Source: Dromiciops gliroides
Taxonomy: Eukaryota > Chordata > Mammalia > Microbiotheria > Microbiotheriidae
Length of the DNA: 64,000 nt
Reading direction: 5' to 3'
NCBI RefSeq assembly: GCF_019393635.1
Contig: NC_057862.1
Coordinates: forward strand, 481,434,669-481,498,668
Part shown: piece after piece, positions 1 to 11,589 of the stretch
How the letters are laid out: each line of letters starts with the position of its first letter
Position numbering within the stretch: the stretch's first letter is position 1
The notes under the pieces: model-generated
What the model saw: the letters and a program-made list of their open reading frames with translations, nothing else
What the model was told of the DNA's origin: nothing
Database searches by the model: none
Made by a program: the position numbers and the translations under genes

Positions 1-860
1 GTTGGTTCAAGACTTTTTGCAGATGATTGTTCACTCAATGAAGCATCTGCTGCTTAGATGCAACAGAGTATGGATTTATTCTCTGCTACTTGTGCTACTT
101 TTAGCCTGACAAAAATACCAAAACAAAACACAACAAAACAAAAAACCCAAAGGTTCTGCATTATCCAACATCACACCATCAATATCTGGAGCTATCAGTT
201 ATGGCAAATGGGGAAATTGTGAATGCTGTTGCTAAGTTCACTTACCTTTGTAGTATACTTTCCAGATATATATACATAGATAATGAGGCTGACACACATT
301 GCCAGAACTAGTATATTTTTAGGAGACATTGAAGGAAAGTGGGAAAGAAGAGGTATTAGGTTGCCTACCAAACTGAAGGTCTAGAGTCATTGCGCTGACC
401 TCATTGTTGTTTGCCTGTGAAACCTGGATATTCTACCAGTGCCATGCCAGGTAACTGAATTGCTACCATTTGAATTGTCTTGGGAAGATTATTAAGATTA
501 CCTGGCAAGATAAGATACTGTACTGAACACTGAGATTCTTTCTCAAGCTGAACTGACAGGCATACAGACTCTACAGCAAAGAGTAAACTCTAATTGGCTG
601 GCTGTGTTGTTTAAATCCCAAATTTGCATTTGTCTTAAAGGCTATTTTATGGAGAACTCACACATGGCAAGCACTCACACAGAGATCAGAAGAATCCACA
701 AGGACACTCTCAATTTCTCTCCGAAGAACTTGGGGACTAATTTTGAAAAAAGGGAAATAGTGTCATAGAACTCCCCAGCATGGCATGCCTGCTTCAAAGA
801 AGGTGCTATGCATTATGAACAAATAAAAATTGTAGGAGCTCAAAAGAAGCCATATAAATA
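1..860 (+). mobile_element. RTE-like LINE reverse transcriptase relic, 5' end outside window
   Basis: Read in shifting + frames, the sequence gives a reverse-transcriptase FADD box (LFADDCSLNEA) at about 14-45, then a 'KFTYLGSILS' stretch near 230-265, 'ACETW' near 415, 'HLNCLGR' near 472 and 'RLFYGELTHGKHSHRDQKN' near 640-695. This order is that of the RT and C-terminal part of RTE-type non-LTR retrotransposons. Many stops and frameshifts show an old dead copy. Similarity fades near 860 and no tail or TSD was found. The clade name is from memory of the motif order; a related non-LTR clade is possible. Confidence 0.72.
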
Positions 861-1179
861 GATGTATGTATATACTGATCATATATGTAAACATTCATAT
901 ATAAACATATATGTGATTATGTAACCAGTAGCAAGCCTTTCTGGCCTTTGAGACACTCTACTTATATTATTAAGTAAATAGTAAGATCTGAAGGAAGACA
1001 GAGAAAGAGAAAGAAACAGATATAGATACTGACAGAAATAGAGAGATAGATCAGAAACAATCTCATGTAGGAGTTGGTATCTGAACTGTATTATGTAGCT
1101 ATTCAAGTTTTCTACAAGGGAAAATATTTTGAAGCTTGAGTAGATTTGAGGGTATATAAAATGGGGCTAATATAAATAA
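861..1179. other. Unrecognised AT-rich stretch
   Basis: No gene or repeat family recognised. It contains a short purine-rich run (about 1000-1050). Confidence 0.5.
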
Positions 1180-1700
1180 GACTGGAAAGATAGGAGCTAG
1201 ACTGTAGAGAGCTATAAATGACAGGCCTAATCTTTTTTATTTTAGCATAGAAACAATCTATGGGAAATAGGGGATTATTGAAGATATTTTATTAGATCAG
1301 ATTTGTATTTTAGTACTGCTCCTTTCCCAGGTATTTAAAGAGGTTGAATGTAGGAATGGAAGGATCATTATATTTATTCATGTAATATATAATCAGGGAT
1401 TAAAATTAGGTAGAAGGTTTATATGAAGAGAAAGGGATACATGCAAGAGATGTGGAAGTAAAATTGACAAGATTTGGTAAATGTTATGATATAAGAATAA
1501 ATGGAAAGAGAAGAATCAAAGATAAGTCCTAGCTTAAACACCTGGGTAAATGGAAAGATTGTTGTTCAATCAACAGAATTTTTTAAAAATGTTTTAATTA
1601 GGTATTGATTTTGATGGAAACAAAATTATTTTCATTTTGGTTATGCTGACATCAAGCTAATTACAAGACATCCAGATGGAAATGGAGTTTAGGACTTCAA
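1180..1700 (-). mobile_element. Old L2 LINE fragment, antisense
   Basis: The + strand carries decayed versions of the antisense L2 coding region: a 'gctataaatgacaggcc' segment near 1210, 'attgacaagatttggtaa' near 1462, 'gataagtcctagcttaaac' near 1520, and 'gacatccagatggaaatg' near 1668. The same order is seen in the better copy at 53440-54480. Heavily mutated, no ORF. Confidence 0.55.
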
Positions 1701-1879
1701 ACTGATGATTCAGCAAAGGTACTCTCCAGATTTGTTTTTCATTCTCTTCACCACCCTGGAGGTCTTTCTGTCCTGAGCAGTTATTCTTCTGATGTGTGAC
1801 TTCCTGCTGGAACCAACATTTCAAAAGTGGCCAGCTATGTTCCAGTTCATTCCTGACAACTCTATAAGTCTTTTACTCT

Positions 1880-2060
1880 TCTTTTCCCTTGCCTATTCCC
1901 TTGACCCTGTATAGCTGCCCTGCCTTCTTTTCTACTCCCAGTTATGTAGTACTTTCCCCACTGGAATGAAAACTCTTTGATTGTAAGGAATGTCTTGCTT
2001 AAATCCCAACAGCATACCATATGGCTTGGAACATAGTAAGATCTGAATAAGTGATATATT
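1880..2060 (+). mobile_element. L2/MIR-type LINE 3' tail
   Basis: It has the order typical of the L2 3' UTR: 'gaaaactctttgattgtaag', then 'cttggaacatagtaagatc' and 'tgaataagtg'. Divergent, with no recognisable ends. Confidence 0.6.
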
Positions 2061-3558
2061 TAGCTATCTAGATAGCTAGAGAAGTTTAATCATCATTAAT
2101 AGTAAGAAACTAAATTATTTTAATGTCTGAGAGATAAGGTCATGATGGCAGAAAGCCAGTAATTATTTTATTCCAATGGATATTTTTCTCAATTACATGT
2201 GAATATATTTTAATGCTCATTTTTGAGTTCTGAAGTTTCTCTTTCTCCCCATGACCAATATAGATATATATTTTATATGATTGCATATATATATCACTTG
2301 TACCAGCCCTGTTTGCAATGAGATAGATGTGATACTGAACCAGCAAATTAATGAAGTAATATGTCAGTATCCCCCATGCTTAGGAGTTCATGCATCCAAA
2401 GCATGAAGCAAAGATGAGTAAGCTGGTAGAAATCATGTGGAAACACATTCTGTGGTTCAGGGTAAAAATGGGTTTGAGGAGTTATATACATATCTTCAAA
2501 CATGTGATGGCATTTACTTGTATGGCCTGGAGCCATAAAAGTATTAAGGAAATCTCACCTCTACATATCACACCCCAAGGAACCATCCAAAACATAAATT
2601 ACACCCAGTAGATGTTATGTGACAGTGTGGTAGACTTTCTTTTAAATAGAAAAACTGATGGTTCAAGATGAGTTTGGATATAAATGTTGGGAGACATAAG
2701 AATGAAACATATTGTTCCATAGCTATGCTATGCTGGATGACCATCCAAGGAATAGCCGGATATGTACAATGGCACAAAAGCAACATTTAAGGGCTTTCTT
2801 ATTCAATGGAACCAACAAGAGACTGCAACTGGGGGCCAAGAAATAAGCCATCTGATGTATCCATTGCAACAGAAAGGGAACTTGAATTCAATTTTATAGT
2901 GAGAACACTATTGAGGAGTCAGAAAATTGAATTTAAACTGGCAAAGAGGAGAGTTTACAGAGATCTGCTAAAAATGTTTTATTTTTTAAAAATAATACTT
3001 GGTTAGCCACTGTAACAAAAGTGGAAGAAATGCTTTATGGGGATGGATGTCAGTACTGCAGAGATATTTTCTCCAATTTTAGAGGTAGAGTTTCTCTTCC
3101 CAATAGGATGTCCATATAAATATAATACAAAGAATAGATCTGATATTTTCTTTCCCTCCTCTATCCCCAGCTTATTGGCTTCTCTCCCCTTATAACCTCC
3201 ACCTTCCTCAGGAGGTTTGATGTAATAAATTAACCATTCAAATAATTTTTGAAATAATTTTCAAATGAAAAAATTAAAGAATCCCAGTTTTTTGTTTGTT
3301 ATTTTGAGGGCTTTATCCTAACTTTGGTAGCATCAACATGATACTAAGGAGTCAGAATGAATCAAAAAGATTAAAATGAATTCTAAGATGGGGAGAATCA
3401 TTGTGTAAAAATGTATACATTTTGTTGCCTCTGATATATTATTTTATAAAAAAAATGATGAATACCAGTTCTATAAAGACCTATGAGCTCATGAGGGGTA
3501 GACATTACTTGAATTAAATGAAATGGCTACTTCTCACAATAAACATTTCATTTGAAAT
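2061..3558. other. About 1.5 kb without a recognised feature
   Basis: AT-rich sequence. The longest open frames here are about 60-75 codons, overlap on both strands, have no recognisable domain and look like chance ORFs. No repeat family was identified with confidence. Confidence 0.5.
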
Positions 3559-3570
3559 TTATAACTTATA

Positions 3571-4230
3571 GGTAATGGAATATTATTTTGTTATAAGAAA
3601 TAATAAACAAGATGATTTCAGAAAGGCCTGGAAAGACTTGTATGAACTGATGTATAGTGAAGTGAGAAGAACCAGAGAACATTGTGCACAGAGAGAACAA
3701 TAATTTTTCCTTTTCTTTTTTTTTCTTTTTCTTTTTTTGCAGGTCAGTGAGGGTTAAGTGACTTGTCCTGGTGACACAGCTAGTAAGTGTCAAGTATCTG
3801 AGGCTGGATTTTAACTCAGGTCCTCCTGAATCCAGGGCCAGTGGTCTATCCACTGCACCACCTAGCTGCCCCCTAGAGCAATATTTTTGATGAAGAACTG
3901 TGAATAACTTAACTATTCTCAACAATACAATGATCTAAGACAATCTCAAAGGACTACTGATGAAACATACTATCCACCTTCAAAGAAAGAACTGATATTG
4001 ATGGGACACAGAATGAAGCATGATATTTTTCACTCTTTCATTTTTTTTCTTTTATTGAAGTTTTCTTGGATAAAATGACTGATGCAGTAATGTTTTTTAT
4101 AGCTGTACATACATAATACATATCTGATTGTTTACCACATCAGAGAGGGAGGATGGGAGGGAGGGAAGGAGGGATAAAACTAGAACTCTAAACTCTAAAT
4201 GAAAATCTTTATTACTTTAAAAAGAGAAAG
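3571..4230 (+). mobile_element. 5'-truncated L1 tail with 12-bp TSD, SINE inside
   Basis: The last part of L1 ORF2 (decayed GNGILFCYKK...FQKGLERL...SEKNQRTLCTE) and the L1 3' UTR with a purine-rich stretch near 4145-4172. It is flanked by perfect direct repeats TTATAACTTATA at 3559-3570 and 4231-4242, which fit target-primed insertion. A SINE splits it at 3703-3874. Confidence 0.85.
3703..3874 (-). mobile_element. Marsupial tRNA-like SINE, antisense
   Basis: A T-rich tail is followed by the antisense body (GTGAGGGTTAAGTGACTTG, CACACAGCTAGTAAGTG, CCACCTAGCTGCCCC). Imperfect repeats AGAGAACAATA (3692-3702) and AGAGCAATA (3875-3883) are probable TSDs within the host L1. Confidence 0.85.
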
Positions 4231-4420
4231 TTATAACTTATAAAAATGTGCAAAATGAAAGCTGAGCCAATTGGTAGATTACTAGAGCACAAACAATTAA
4301 TAGTCACTTTTTCCCATTTTGTGGATGGCTCCAGTTTTTGTACATGTCTTGAGATACCCTTACTTTGTTCACAAATTGCTGAAGACATATCTCCAAATTT
4401 TCTCTGTGCCCATAATGCTT

Positions 4421-4565
4421 AATTTTTTTATTGAGGCAATTGGGGCCAAGTGACTTGCCCAGGGTCACACAGGTAGTAAGTGTTAAGTATCTGAGGCCAG
4501 ATCCCAACCCAGGTACTACTGACTCCAAGGCCGGTGCTTTATCCACTGTGCCACCTAGCTGCCCC
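4421..4565 (-). mobile_element. Marsupial SINE, antisense, with TSD
   Basis: Antisense body of the 'GAGGCAATTGGGG' subtype ending CACCTAGCTGCCCC. Flanked by CATAATGCTT (4411-4420) and CATAATACTT (4566-4575). Confidence 0.9.
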
Positions 4566-4577
4566 CATAATACTTAT

Positions 4578-5156
4578 TTTTACAAAATTTTCAGTCAGAA
4601 GTATCAAAAAGACACAAGGGGGTTATTTATTAAAACTAACTGAAGCAACTATTCATATGGCTATTTTTTATCAAACCAACATATTGAGTTATTTTTGTCC
4701 TGATATTTAAAAAAATATTTTAGCTTAAAAAATAGATTTTAGAAGATGAATTTCTTTCCTAAAGCAAAGAAGCAAAAACTATCTAGGCAAGTCATAGCAT
4801 ATTTACGATTTATAAAATATTTTAACATAAGTGTAAATCCACATACCACAGGTCAGTTTTTTGAAATAGGCAAGGATTATTGGTAGGAGGATGGAGGGTA
4901 CATTGTGCTTTATAAAACCTGAGTATCTTATAACTTTTAATAAATCATTGAAAAGAAGATGGAGTGCTTGCCACAAAAGCTGGCTGTTTCTAATGCTGGT
5001 AGTTTTAGTAGAACAGGTAATAGGTTTGTCTCTGGGTTGATTTACATAATCTATAGTCCTTTTATCCAACTATAGTAATGTAAGTTATCACCATCCTTTT
5101 GAGGATTTACAGTGTGATGAACTCAAGGAAATTTCCACCCAAAACAGTGCTCTCTC
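4578..5156. other. No recognised feature
   Basis: AT-rich sequence with no gene or repeat I can name. Confidence 0.45.
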
Positions 5157-5158
5157 TT

Positions 5159-5236
<78 letters not shown>
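5152..5236. repeat. (CT)n microsatellite
   Basis: About 80 bp of CT dinucleotides with a few TTT interruptions at the start. The 67-residue serine/leucine ORF across it is only the repeat translated. Confidence 0.97.
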
Positions 5237-5238
<2 letters not shown>

Positions 5239-6279
5239 GTGCAGAAGGACAACATACAATACAATTTATTGCATTTTTTGTCGTTTTCCTATTTGTTACT
5301 GAGTTCTAGACTTACAATTGTTATTCAATAAGTATTTGTCAGGTTGTATCCCCTCCACTTTTCTCTAACAGGTACTGCAGGTTTTGTGCCTCTTGGTGCT
5401 TCTGATAAGTAATGAACTGGCTTTTATTTCTGGTTTTGCTCTAGGAGAATATATCTTTGAGTTAGGGCATTGATTATGGAAACATATTTCAAATGGTTCA
5501 TGTTTGGAGCTTGTAAAATAAACCATCACTCAAACCTGAAATGCACGTTTATGAGATGGGTTCTCTGAAGATGTGCATGCGAGTCTCATATCTCTCTCTC
5601 TGCACACTCCAAAACAATGCTTTGCCCTTTAATGAATCCATCTATGGATGGGATACCCTAATTGTAATTTTTTCTAGTGATCCTTGCCTAAAGTAAATCA
5701 TTACTGTTCTTACTGAGCATATAGTCAGTTCCTAATCATTATTTCTATGGTGCTAATAATTAGATTTTCTATTCAGATCTCTTTGTCCTGGAATTTTCAC
5801 AGTTAATGAAAAATAGGATGTCACATTCCAAGTAATTAGTTAGATAATGATGATATTCACTTAAATAAATATGAGTAGCCACTTGCCATTAAATTCTCAT
5901 TCACTTTCATAAACCCATCTCTTTACTCAGCTAAGTACCAGTATTTGAATTTCAACTTTCTGTATAAAAGATTGCTTTATAATTATATTGTAATATATGC
6001 TGATTAATTTTGAAAAACTTCAATATTGAAAGTCAAGAAGAAGATTTGCAAGTTCTCAGTTGTGGATTTCCTTTTTGACCCCAGCTCAAACTGTGATTGC
6101 TAATAACTCCCTTCCCAACCCTAAATGAAATGGAATGATTTCAAAGCTTAAAATAATCTCTCATGGCAACAAATCAGTTGATAAATTTTTCATTGATGCC
6201 AATTAGTATTTTCAATTCTTTGGTGATATATTAAACATATCTTACATTTAAGCTACATTTAAGGTCCACTATTAAGTGT
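5237..6279. other. About 1 kb without a recognised feature
   Basis: AT-rich sequence. No repeat or coding signal was identified on either strand. Confidence 0.45.
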
Positions 6280-6280
6280 T

Positions 6281-6515
6281 ACAGGCAATTAGGTGGTACA
6301 GTACACAGAGTACCAGAACTGGAATCAGGGAGACCTGCATTCAAATCTGGGCTGAGTGACCCTGTAGAAGTCAACTGTTTCCTTTTTTTCCTCATCTGTA
6401 AAATGAACTAGATAAGGAAATGTCAAACTCCTCCAATATCTTTGCCAAGAAAATGCCAAAGAATGTCACAAAGTATGACACAACTAAAACAATGGACAAC
6501 AACAATAAATCAAGT
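6281..6515 (+). mobile_element. MAR1-type CORE-SINE
   Basis: Head 'ggcaattaggtggtacagt', a central 'ctcatctgtaaaatgaact', and the diagnostic 3' part with 'atctttgccaagaaaa', 'gacacaactaaaacaatgg' and a CAACAACAATAA tail, matching my memory of marsupial MAR1. Confidence 0.8.
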
Positions 6516-6763
6516 TTTATTTTTTAGCCTAGCTTGTTAAAGCTATGACAAACATTACATGAGTATGTTATAACATACTGCCTTGTATATACTCTTGACT
6601 TCCTGGAATCTTCTCCTAATTATACATCAGTTGGAGAAATAATTCTATTAGCAAATGGGATTTTGGCCCACAATGTGAATATTGGGGATAGAATGGAGGA
6701 GAGAATGGGGTTTATTGTCTTCTATAGGCAGTAGCCATTACTGTACCTTGCCTCATGGTCCTC

Positions 6764-6923
6764 ACTAATCTTTCTTTCTTTTTTTTCAGGGAAATGAGGG
6801 TTAAGTGATTTGCCCATGGTCACACAGCTAGTAAGTGTCAAGTGTCTGAGGCCAGCTTTGAACTCAGGTCCTCCTGAATCCAGGGCCAGGGCTTTATTCA
6901 CTGTACCACCTAGCTGCCCCCAA
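6764..6923 (-). mobile_element. Marsupial SINE, antisense, with TSD
   Basis: Antisense SINE body with a T-rich start. TSD CTCATGGTCCTC at 6752-6763 and 6924-6935. Confidence 0.92.
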
Positions 6924-7149
6924 CTCATGGTCCTCTCTATATAGAGGATTCAGCTATGCCCAGAAGACTCTTTGTGAGATGGGATATCCATCCTCTGGAC
7001 ATAACCACACACTCTCTATGGTACCTACTCCTGTCAGATTATCATTTGCAATACTTAACCATTTCCCTTGCTAATACTCCCTCTCCTGAATTTCCATAAA
7101 ACCTTATGGAAATTAAGTTATCATAGTTATAACTTTGGATCCTTACTGC

Positions 7150-7725
7150 AATTTTTAAGGATTTATTTTCTTCAGTGAGCTCTTGTGCCTCCATTTCCAT
7201 TTGGTCAATTCGGCTTTTCATGGCATTCTTTTCCTCATCATGTTTTTGTATCTCTTTTAACACTTGGTGTAGTCTATTTTTAAAGATGTTACTTTCTTCA
7301 TTATTTTTTGTCTCCTTTATCAAGCTTTTGACTTTTTATGATTGTCTTGTATCACTCTCATTTATTTTTCCATTTTTCCCCTCTACTTCTTATTTTATTG
7401 TTTTTTGTTCGTTTGTCTGTTTGTTTGGTTTCAGGTCAATGAGGGTTAAGTGACTTGCCCAGTGTCACACAGCTAGTAAGTGTCAAGTGTCTGAGACCAG
7501 TTTTGAAATCAGGTCCCCCTGAATCCAAGGCCAATGCTTTATCTCCTGTGCCACCTAGCTCACCCCTCTACTTCTTTTACATTATTTTCAAAGTCCTTTT
7601 TATCCCTTTCATGACCTGAGACAAATTCACATTTTTTTGGAGGCTTTGGATATATGAGCTTTGACTTTGTTATCTCCTTCTTGGGGTGCGTTTTGATCTT
7701 TGTCACCAAAAACACTCATTTAATA
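7150..7725 (-). pseudogene. L1 ORF1 N-terminal fragment, antisense, split by a SINE
   Basis: Antisense reading gives an L1 ORF1-like start ('FGDKDQNAPQEGDNKVKA', 'SKASKKM') just below 7715, then a coiled-coil region (RLHQVLKEIQKHDEEK, MEMEAQELTEENKSLK) at 7150-7320. A SINE at 7392-7562 separates the two parts. ORF1p is the RNA-binding chaperone of the L1 ribonucleoprotein. Only the coiled-coil half is left, and stops and shifts show it is dead. Confidence 0.75.
7392..7562 (-). mobile_element. Marsupial SINE in L1 ORF1, with 14-bp TSD
   Basis: TSD CCCCTCTACTTCTT at 7378-7391 and 7563-7576. The tail side has drifted into TTTG/TCTG-rich sequence. Confidence 0.92.
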
Positions 7726-7741
7726 TGTTATTAAAACAAAT

Positions 7742-7990
7742 GAAGTGTTATAGTGCATAGGTCATTGAACTTTTTAGATAGCAAGACATGGTTCAAAACT
7801 TGCCTCAGAAACTTACTAGCTAGATTATTATAGCAAGTCATTCAACCTCTCATTCTGCTTTACTTTTCTCATCTGTTTAATGAGGATAATAATATCATCT
7901 ATTCCTAGGAACCTTGTAAGTTTAAACTTGAAATAATATTTGTAAATCATTTTATAAGCCTTAAAGTAATAAAGAAATGCTAGTTAAATA
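7742..7990 (+). mobile_element. MIR/THER1-type CORE-SINE
   Basis: A decayed 'ggttcaaaacttgcctcag' segment, 'ttttctcatctgtttaatg' core, and the 3' part 'aaatcattttataagcctta'. The order fits THER1/MIR. Confidence 0.75.
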
Positions 7991-9438
7991 TTATTTGTGA
8001 TTCCTGTTTATAACATGCAACAATAAAATAAATGAACCTTTATGTTTAATTTTGTTTTAGCCCAAACATAAATTAATAAAATACTGAACATTGATTGACA
8101 TCATTTATCATTATTGACCTTCTTACCAGGGAATGAGAAAATTATCTGAGACAGCAGGAAAAATATACAAATGAAAAATAAAAGTATCAAGGCTTTGCTG
8201 TTGCTTTGTATTGAAAAGCATACTCTATCTCCCATAGTATTTAATAAATATTTGTAATTTATTGTCCCATGGGGTGGTTTTAGCAGAAAATACAAATAGG
8301 TACAGAAAACAGTTTAGAGAAGTTATGATATGTTTAAACTTTAAAGTTAATATCAGTAAAGATTAATATACTTTACTGTTAATATGGCCCTGCAGGCTGT
8401 GATTGACAACCTCACATTGAAATAGGATTAAGGATTTAAATGAATAATAGATTTATTTTTATAGAAGTGTCTTGTTACTCTCATCTTATTTCTAGAAATG
8501 TAAAGCTCATAAGACTGCCATCAAGTATCTTTCAGTTTTACATACTTCAGGAGTAATTTGGAGGAATCCTGAAAAGATAACAGAGGAAGAAACTTGTTTA
8601 TATTTCACTATCATTTATTACTTAAAATATCAATATGCCAAAAAGGAAATATTTCTTAAAAAGAAGTAAAAAATAACTATCATGAGAAACCCTCCTGGAA
8701 AAAGTAAAGAAACAAAAAATTAGTAAGAATTGAAAGAGATATTGAAAAAAAGAGATAACTGAGCTTAAAAGAAAACAGGGCAAAACTTTTAGTTAAAGCA
8801 CAATATATTCTCCGATCTTATGGACATTACATGGAAACAAAAGTTAGCTCCTCTTTAAAGTTAAAATGGAGTGATAGATATATCTTCAAAGTAGTTGAAT
8901 TAAACTATTAGTGAATTAAAATAATTAATGTATTTAAAATAGGAGAATACTGATGGGAATTAGCAGTTTCACTATATCCTAGCATCTTTTTTTTCTTATA
9001 GCTTATCAATAAACATTTGTGAATTTAATGTTAAGATGATGAGCAAACTTTATTAGAAAAAATAGTAAAAAAAACACAACAATGTGGATTCTGAAAAAAT
9101 AGGTAGATTCTAAATTTGCAAATGAAGAGTTAGAAAAATAATATAATAAAATCAAATCATTTGAAGTTACTATAAGTCAAATCAGCTAACCTCCAAGATG
9201 AAATATGATGAGACAATCATATGATTTCAGGTATTCTGAAAAATAGAATGAAATATAATAATCAAATATGTTTTTATTCAGTAAATTACAAATTAAGAAA
9301 TCAAGAAGTATTAGAAAACTCTAGCTTACTTACTTCTGGGAAAACATAGACACACCAAATATATACAACACAAGCAAGGAGAAGAACAAAGTTCAACACA
9401 TTTGAAAATACTATTGTTTCCCTTCAGGGCATCAACTT
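7991..9438. other. About 1.4 kb of AT-rich DNA without a recognised feature
   Basis: No repeat family, RNA gene or convincing ORF seen. Confidence 0.45.
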
Positions 9439-9455
9439 TAAAGAACAAGTTTATT

Positions 9456-10740
9456 CGTTTTTATTTTATAAAAGTATTTTATTATTTTCCAGCTACTGTA
9501 AGGATAGTTTTCAATATTTGTTTTCATAGGATATTTAGTTCCAAAATTTTCTGCCACCCTCACTTCCCTCCCCTCTCCCCAGATGGAAAGCAGTCTGATA
9601 TGGGTTTTACATATATACAATCACATTAAACATTTCTGCATTAGTCATATTGTGAAAGAAGAAACAGAGCACAAAGGAAAAACCTCAAAAAAGAAGGAAA
9701 AATAAAACACAGCACAAAAGTAGAAATAGTATGCTTCAATCTACATTCAAAATCCACAATTCTTTTTTCTAGGTGTGGAGAACATTTTCTATCATGAGTT
9801 CTTTGAAATTTTTTTGGATCATTGCACTGCTGAGAAGAGCCAAATCTATCACAGTGGATCATCACACAATGCTGTTATTACTGTGTACAATGTTCTCCTG
9901 GTTCTACTCTCATTCAGCATCAGTTCATGTAAGTCTTTACAGTTTTCTCTGAAATCTTCCTGCTCTTTCTTTCTTTCTCTCTTTCTTTCTTTTTTTTGGT
10001 GCAGTAATGGGGGTTAAGTGACTTGCCCAGGGTCACACAATTAGTAAGTGTCAAGTGTCTTAGGCCAGATTTGAACTCAGGTCCTCCTGAATCCAGGGCT
10101 GGCGCTTTATCCACTGTACCACCTAGCTACCCCTCATTGTTTCTTACATCACACTAGTATTCCATTACATTCATATACCATAACTTGTTTAGCCATTCCC
10201 CAGTTGATGGGCATTCCCTTGATATCCAATTCTTTGCCACCACAAAGAGGGCTGCTATAAATATTTTTGTACATATGGGTCCTTTTCCATTTTCTATGGT
10301 ATCTTTGGGATACAGACCTAGCAGTAGTACCACTTGGTTAAAGGCTATTAACAGTCCCATAGACCTTTGACATAGTTCAAAATTGCTCTCCAGAATGGTT
10401 GAATCAGTTCACAGCTCCACCAACAATGCAATAGTGGTCCAATTTTTCCACAGTTTCTCCAATTTTTATTATTTTCCTTTTTTGTCATATTAGCCAATAT
10501 GATAGTTGGTACCTCAGAGTTGTTATAATTTTTATTTCTCTAATCAATAAAAATGTAGAGCATTTTTTCATATGGGAATAGATAGCTTTGATTTCTTCAT
10601 CAGAAAACTGCCCATTCATATCCTTTGACCATTTCTCAATTGGGGAATGACTTGGATTCTTATAAATTTGATTTAGTTCCTTATATATTTTAGAAATTAG
10701 GTCTTTATCAAAAATACTGTCTGCAAAAATTGTTTCCCAG
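9456..10740 (-). mobile_element. 5'-truncated L1, antisense, with 17-bp TSD
   Basis: Antisense L1: 3' tail near 9456, 3' UTR with a pyrimidine-rich stretch (9557-9580), then the C-terminal part of ORF2 up to 10740 (antisense peptides such as CSTFLLIREIKI, HSPIEKWSKDMNGQFSDEE, KIFIAALFVVAKNW). TSD TAAAGAACAAGTTTATT at 9439-9455 matches 10741-10757 at 16 of 17 bases. A SINE lies at 9975-10132. ORF2 is broken, so the copy cannot move by itself. Confidence 0.92.
9975..10132 (-). mobile_element. Marsupial SINE inside L1
   Basis: Antisense SINE with a CTTT-rich tail. Near-repeats CTCTTTCTTTCT (9963-9974) and CTCATTGTTTCT (10133-10144) flank it. Confidence 0.88.
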
Positions 10741-10757
10741 TAAAGAACAAGTGTATT

Positions 10758-11045
10758 AAGTAGCAAGAAAGAGGTCCAAGGAAATAGAGCAAGAAATGCA
10801 AAAGACTATCATTATATAGTTAGTTAGGAATACTTACCCACAAACTAGGTATTTTCCAAATAATAATAGGCAAAAGAGGAAGGTGATCTGATAAGACAGT
10901 AAGATTTATTAAAACAAGATAAAAAAGGCCTAAAAATTATAAATGAAAACTAGACATAAAACTTATAACCATATGGAAAATTCAAAATAGAAAGACTTCT
11001 CTAGTCATTTTTGGCAGAAACAGTTATTTAAAAAAAATCTCAAAA
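10758..11045. other. Short AT-rich spacer between two L1s
   Basis: Nothing recognised. Confidence 0.45.
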
Positions 11046-11050
11046 GGGAG

Positions 11051-11060
11051 CCAAGATGGC
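11051..11060 (+). promoter_or_regulatory. YY1-like core at L1 5' end
   Basis: CCAAGATGGC within the first bases of the L1. This core matches the YY1 site that sits at the 5' end of mammalian L1 promoters. The same core occurs at 22319-22328, 31108-31117 and 57212-57221, always at the 5' end of an L1-derived element. Function is inferred from the family. Confidence 0.6.
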
Positions 11061-11589
11061 GGAGAGAAGCCAGCAAGTTGTTTGAGCTCTTCTTCAGTTC
11101 CCTCAAAAAGAACATTAAATCAATCTTCTAAATAGATTCTGAAACTACAGAACATACAAAAAGACTGAGATAATTTAAAAGACTTCAGGCGGGGGGGGGG
11201 GGAGTGCAGTGCACCTCAGCACAATTCAGTGTGGAGCGTGTCAGGGCAAGTCAACATGAAGTGATTGGCCACAGCAGAGCAACTGAGGCCCCTTGATCTT
11301 GGCTCAGCAGGCTGGTGGCAGAGCAGGCCAGTGGTGAGATCCACCAGTACCAGGTGAGAGGGAAGGATACCAGCTAGTGGACCACCCACAGGAAGGGCAT
11401 GACCAATCCTCGCCATCCCAGCATGTGCCAGAAACAAGCCTAGGGGAGTGAGAAATCCACAAGCCATAGAGGACTCAGAGTAGAAAGCCAGTGACAAAGC
11501 CCCTATTTCCCAGCACAAGAAGCTTGAAACAGTAACCCTGGTGTCTGAGGAGTGGACCTCAACTTAAAAAAATAATAATAAGCTGAAAT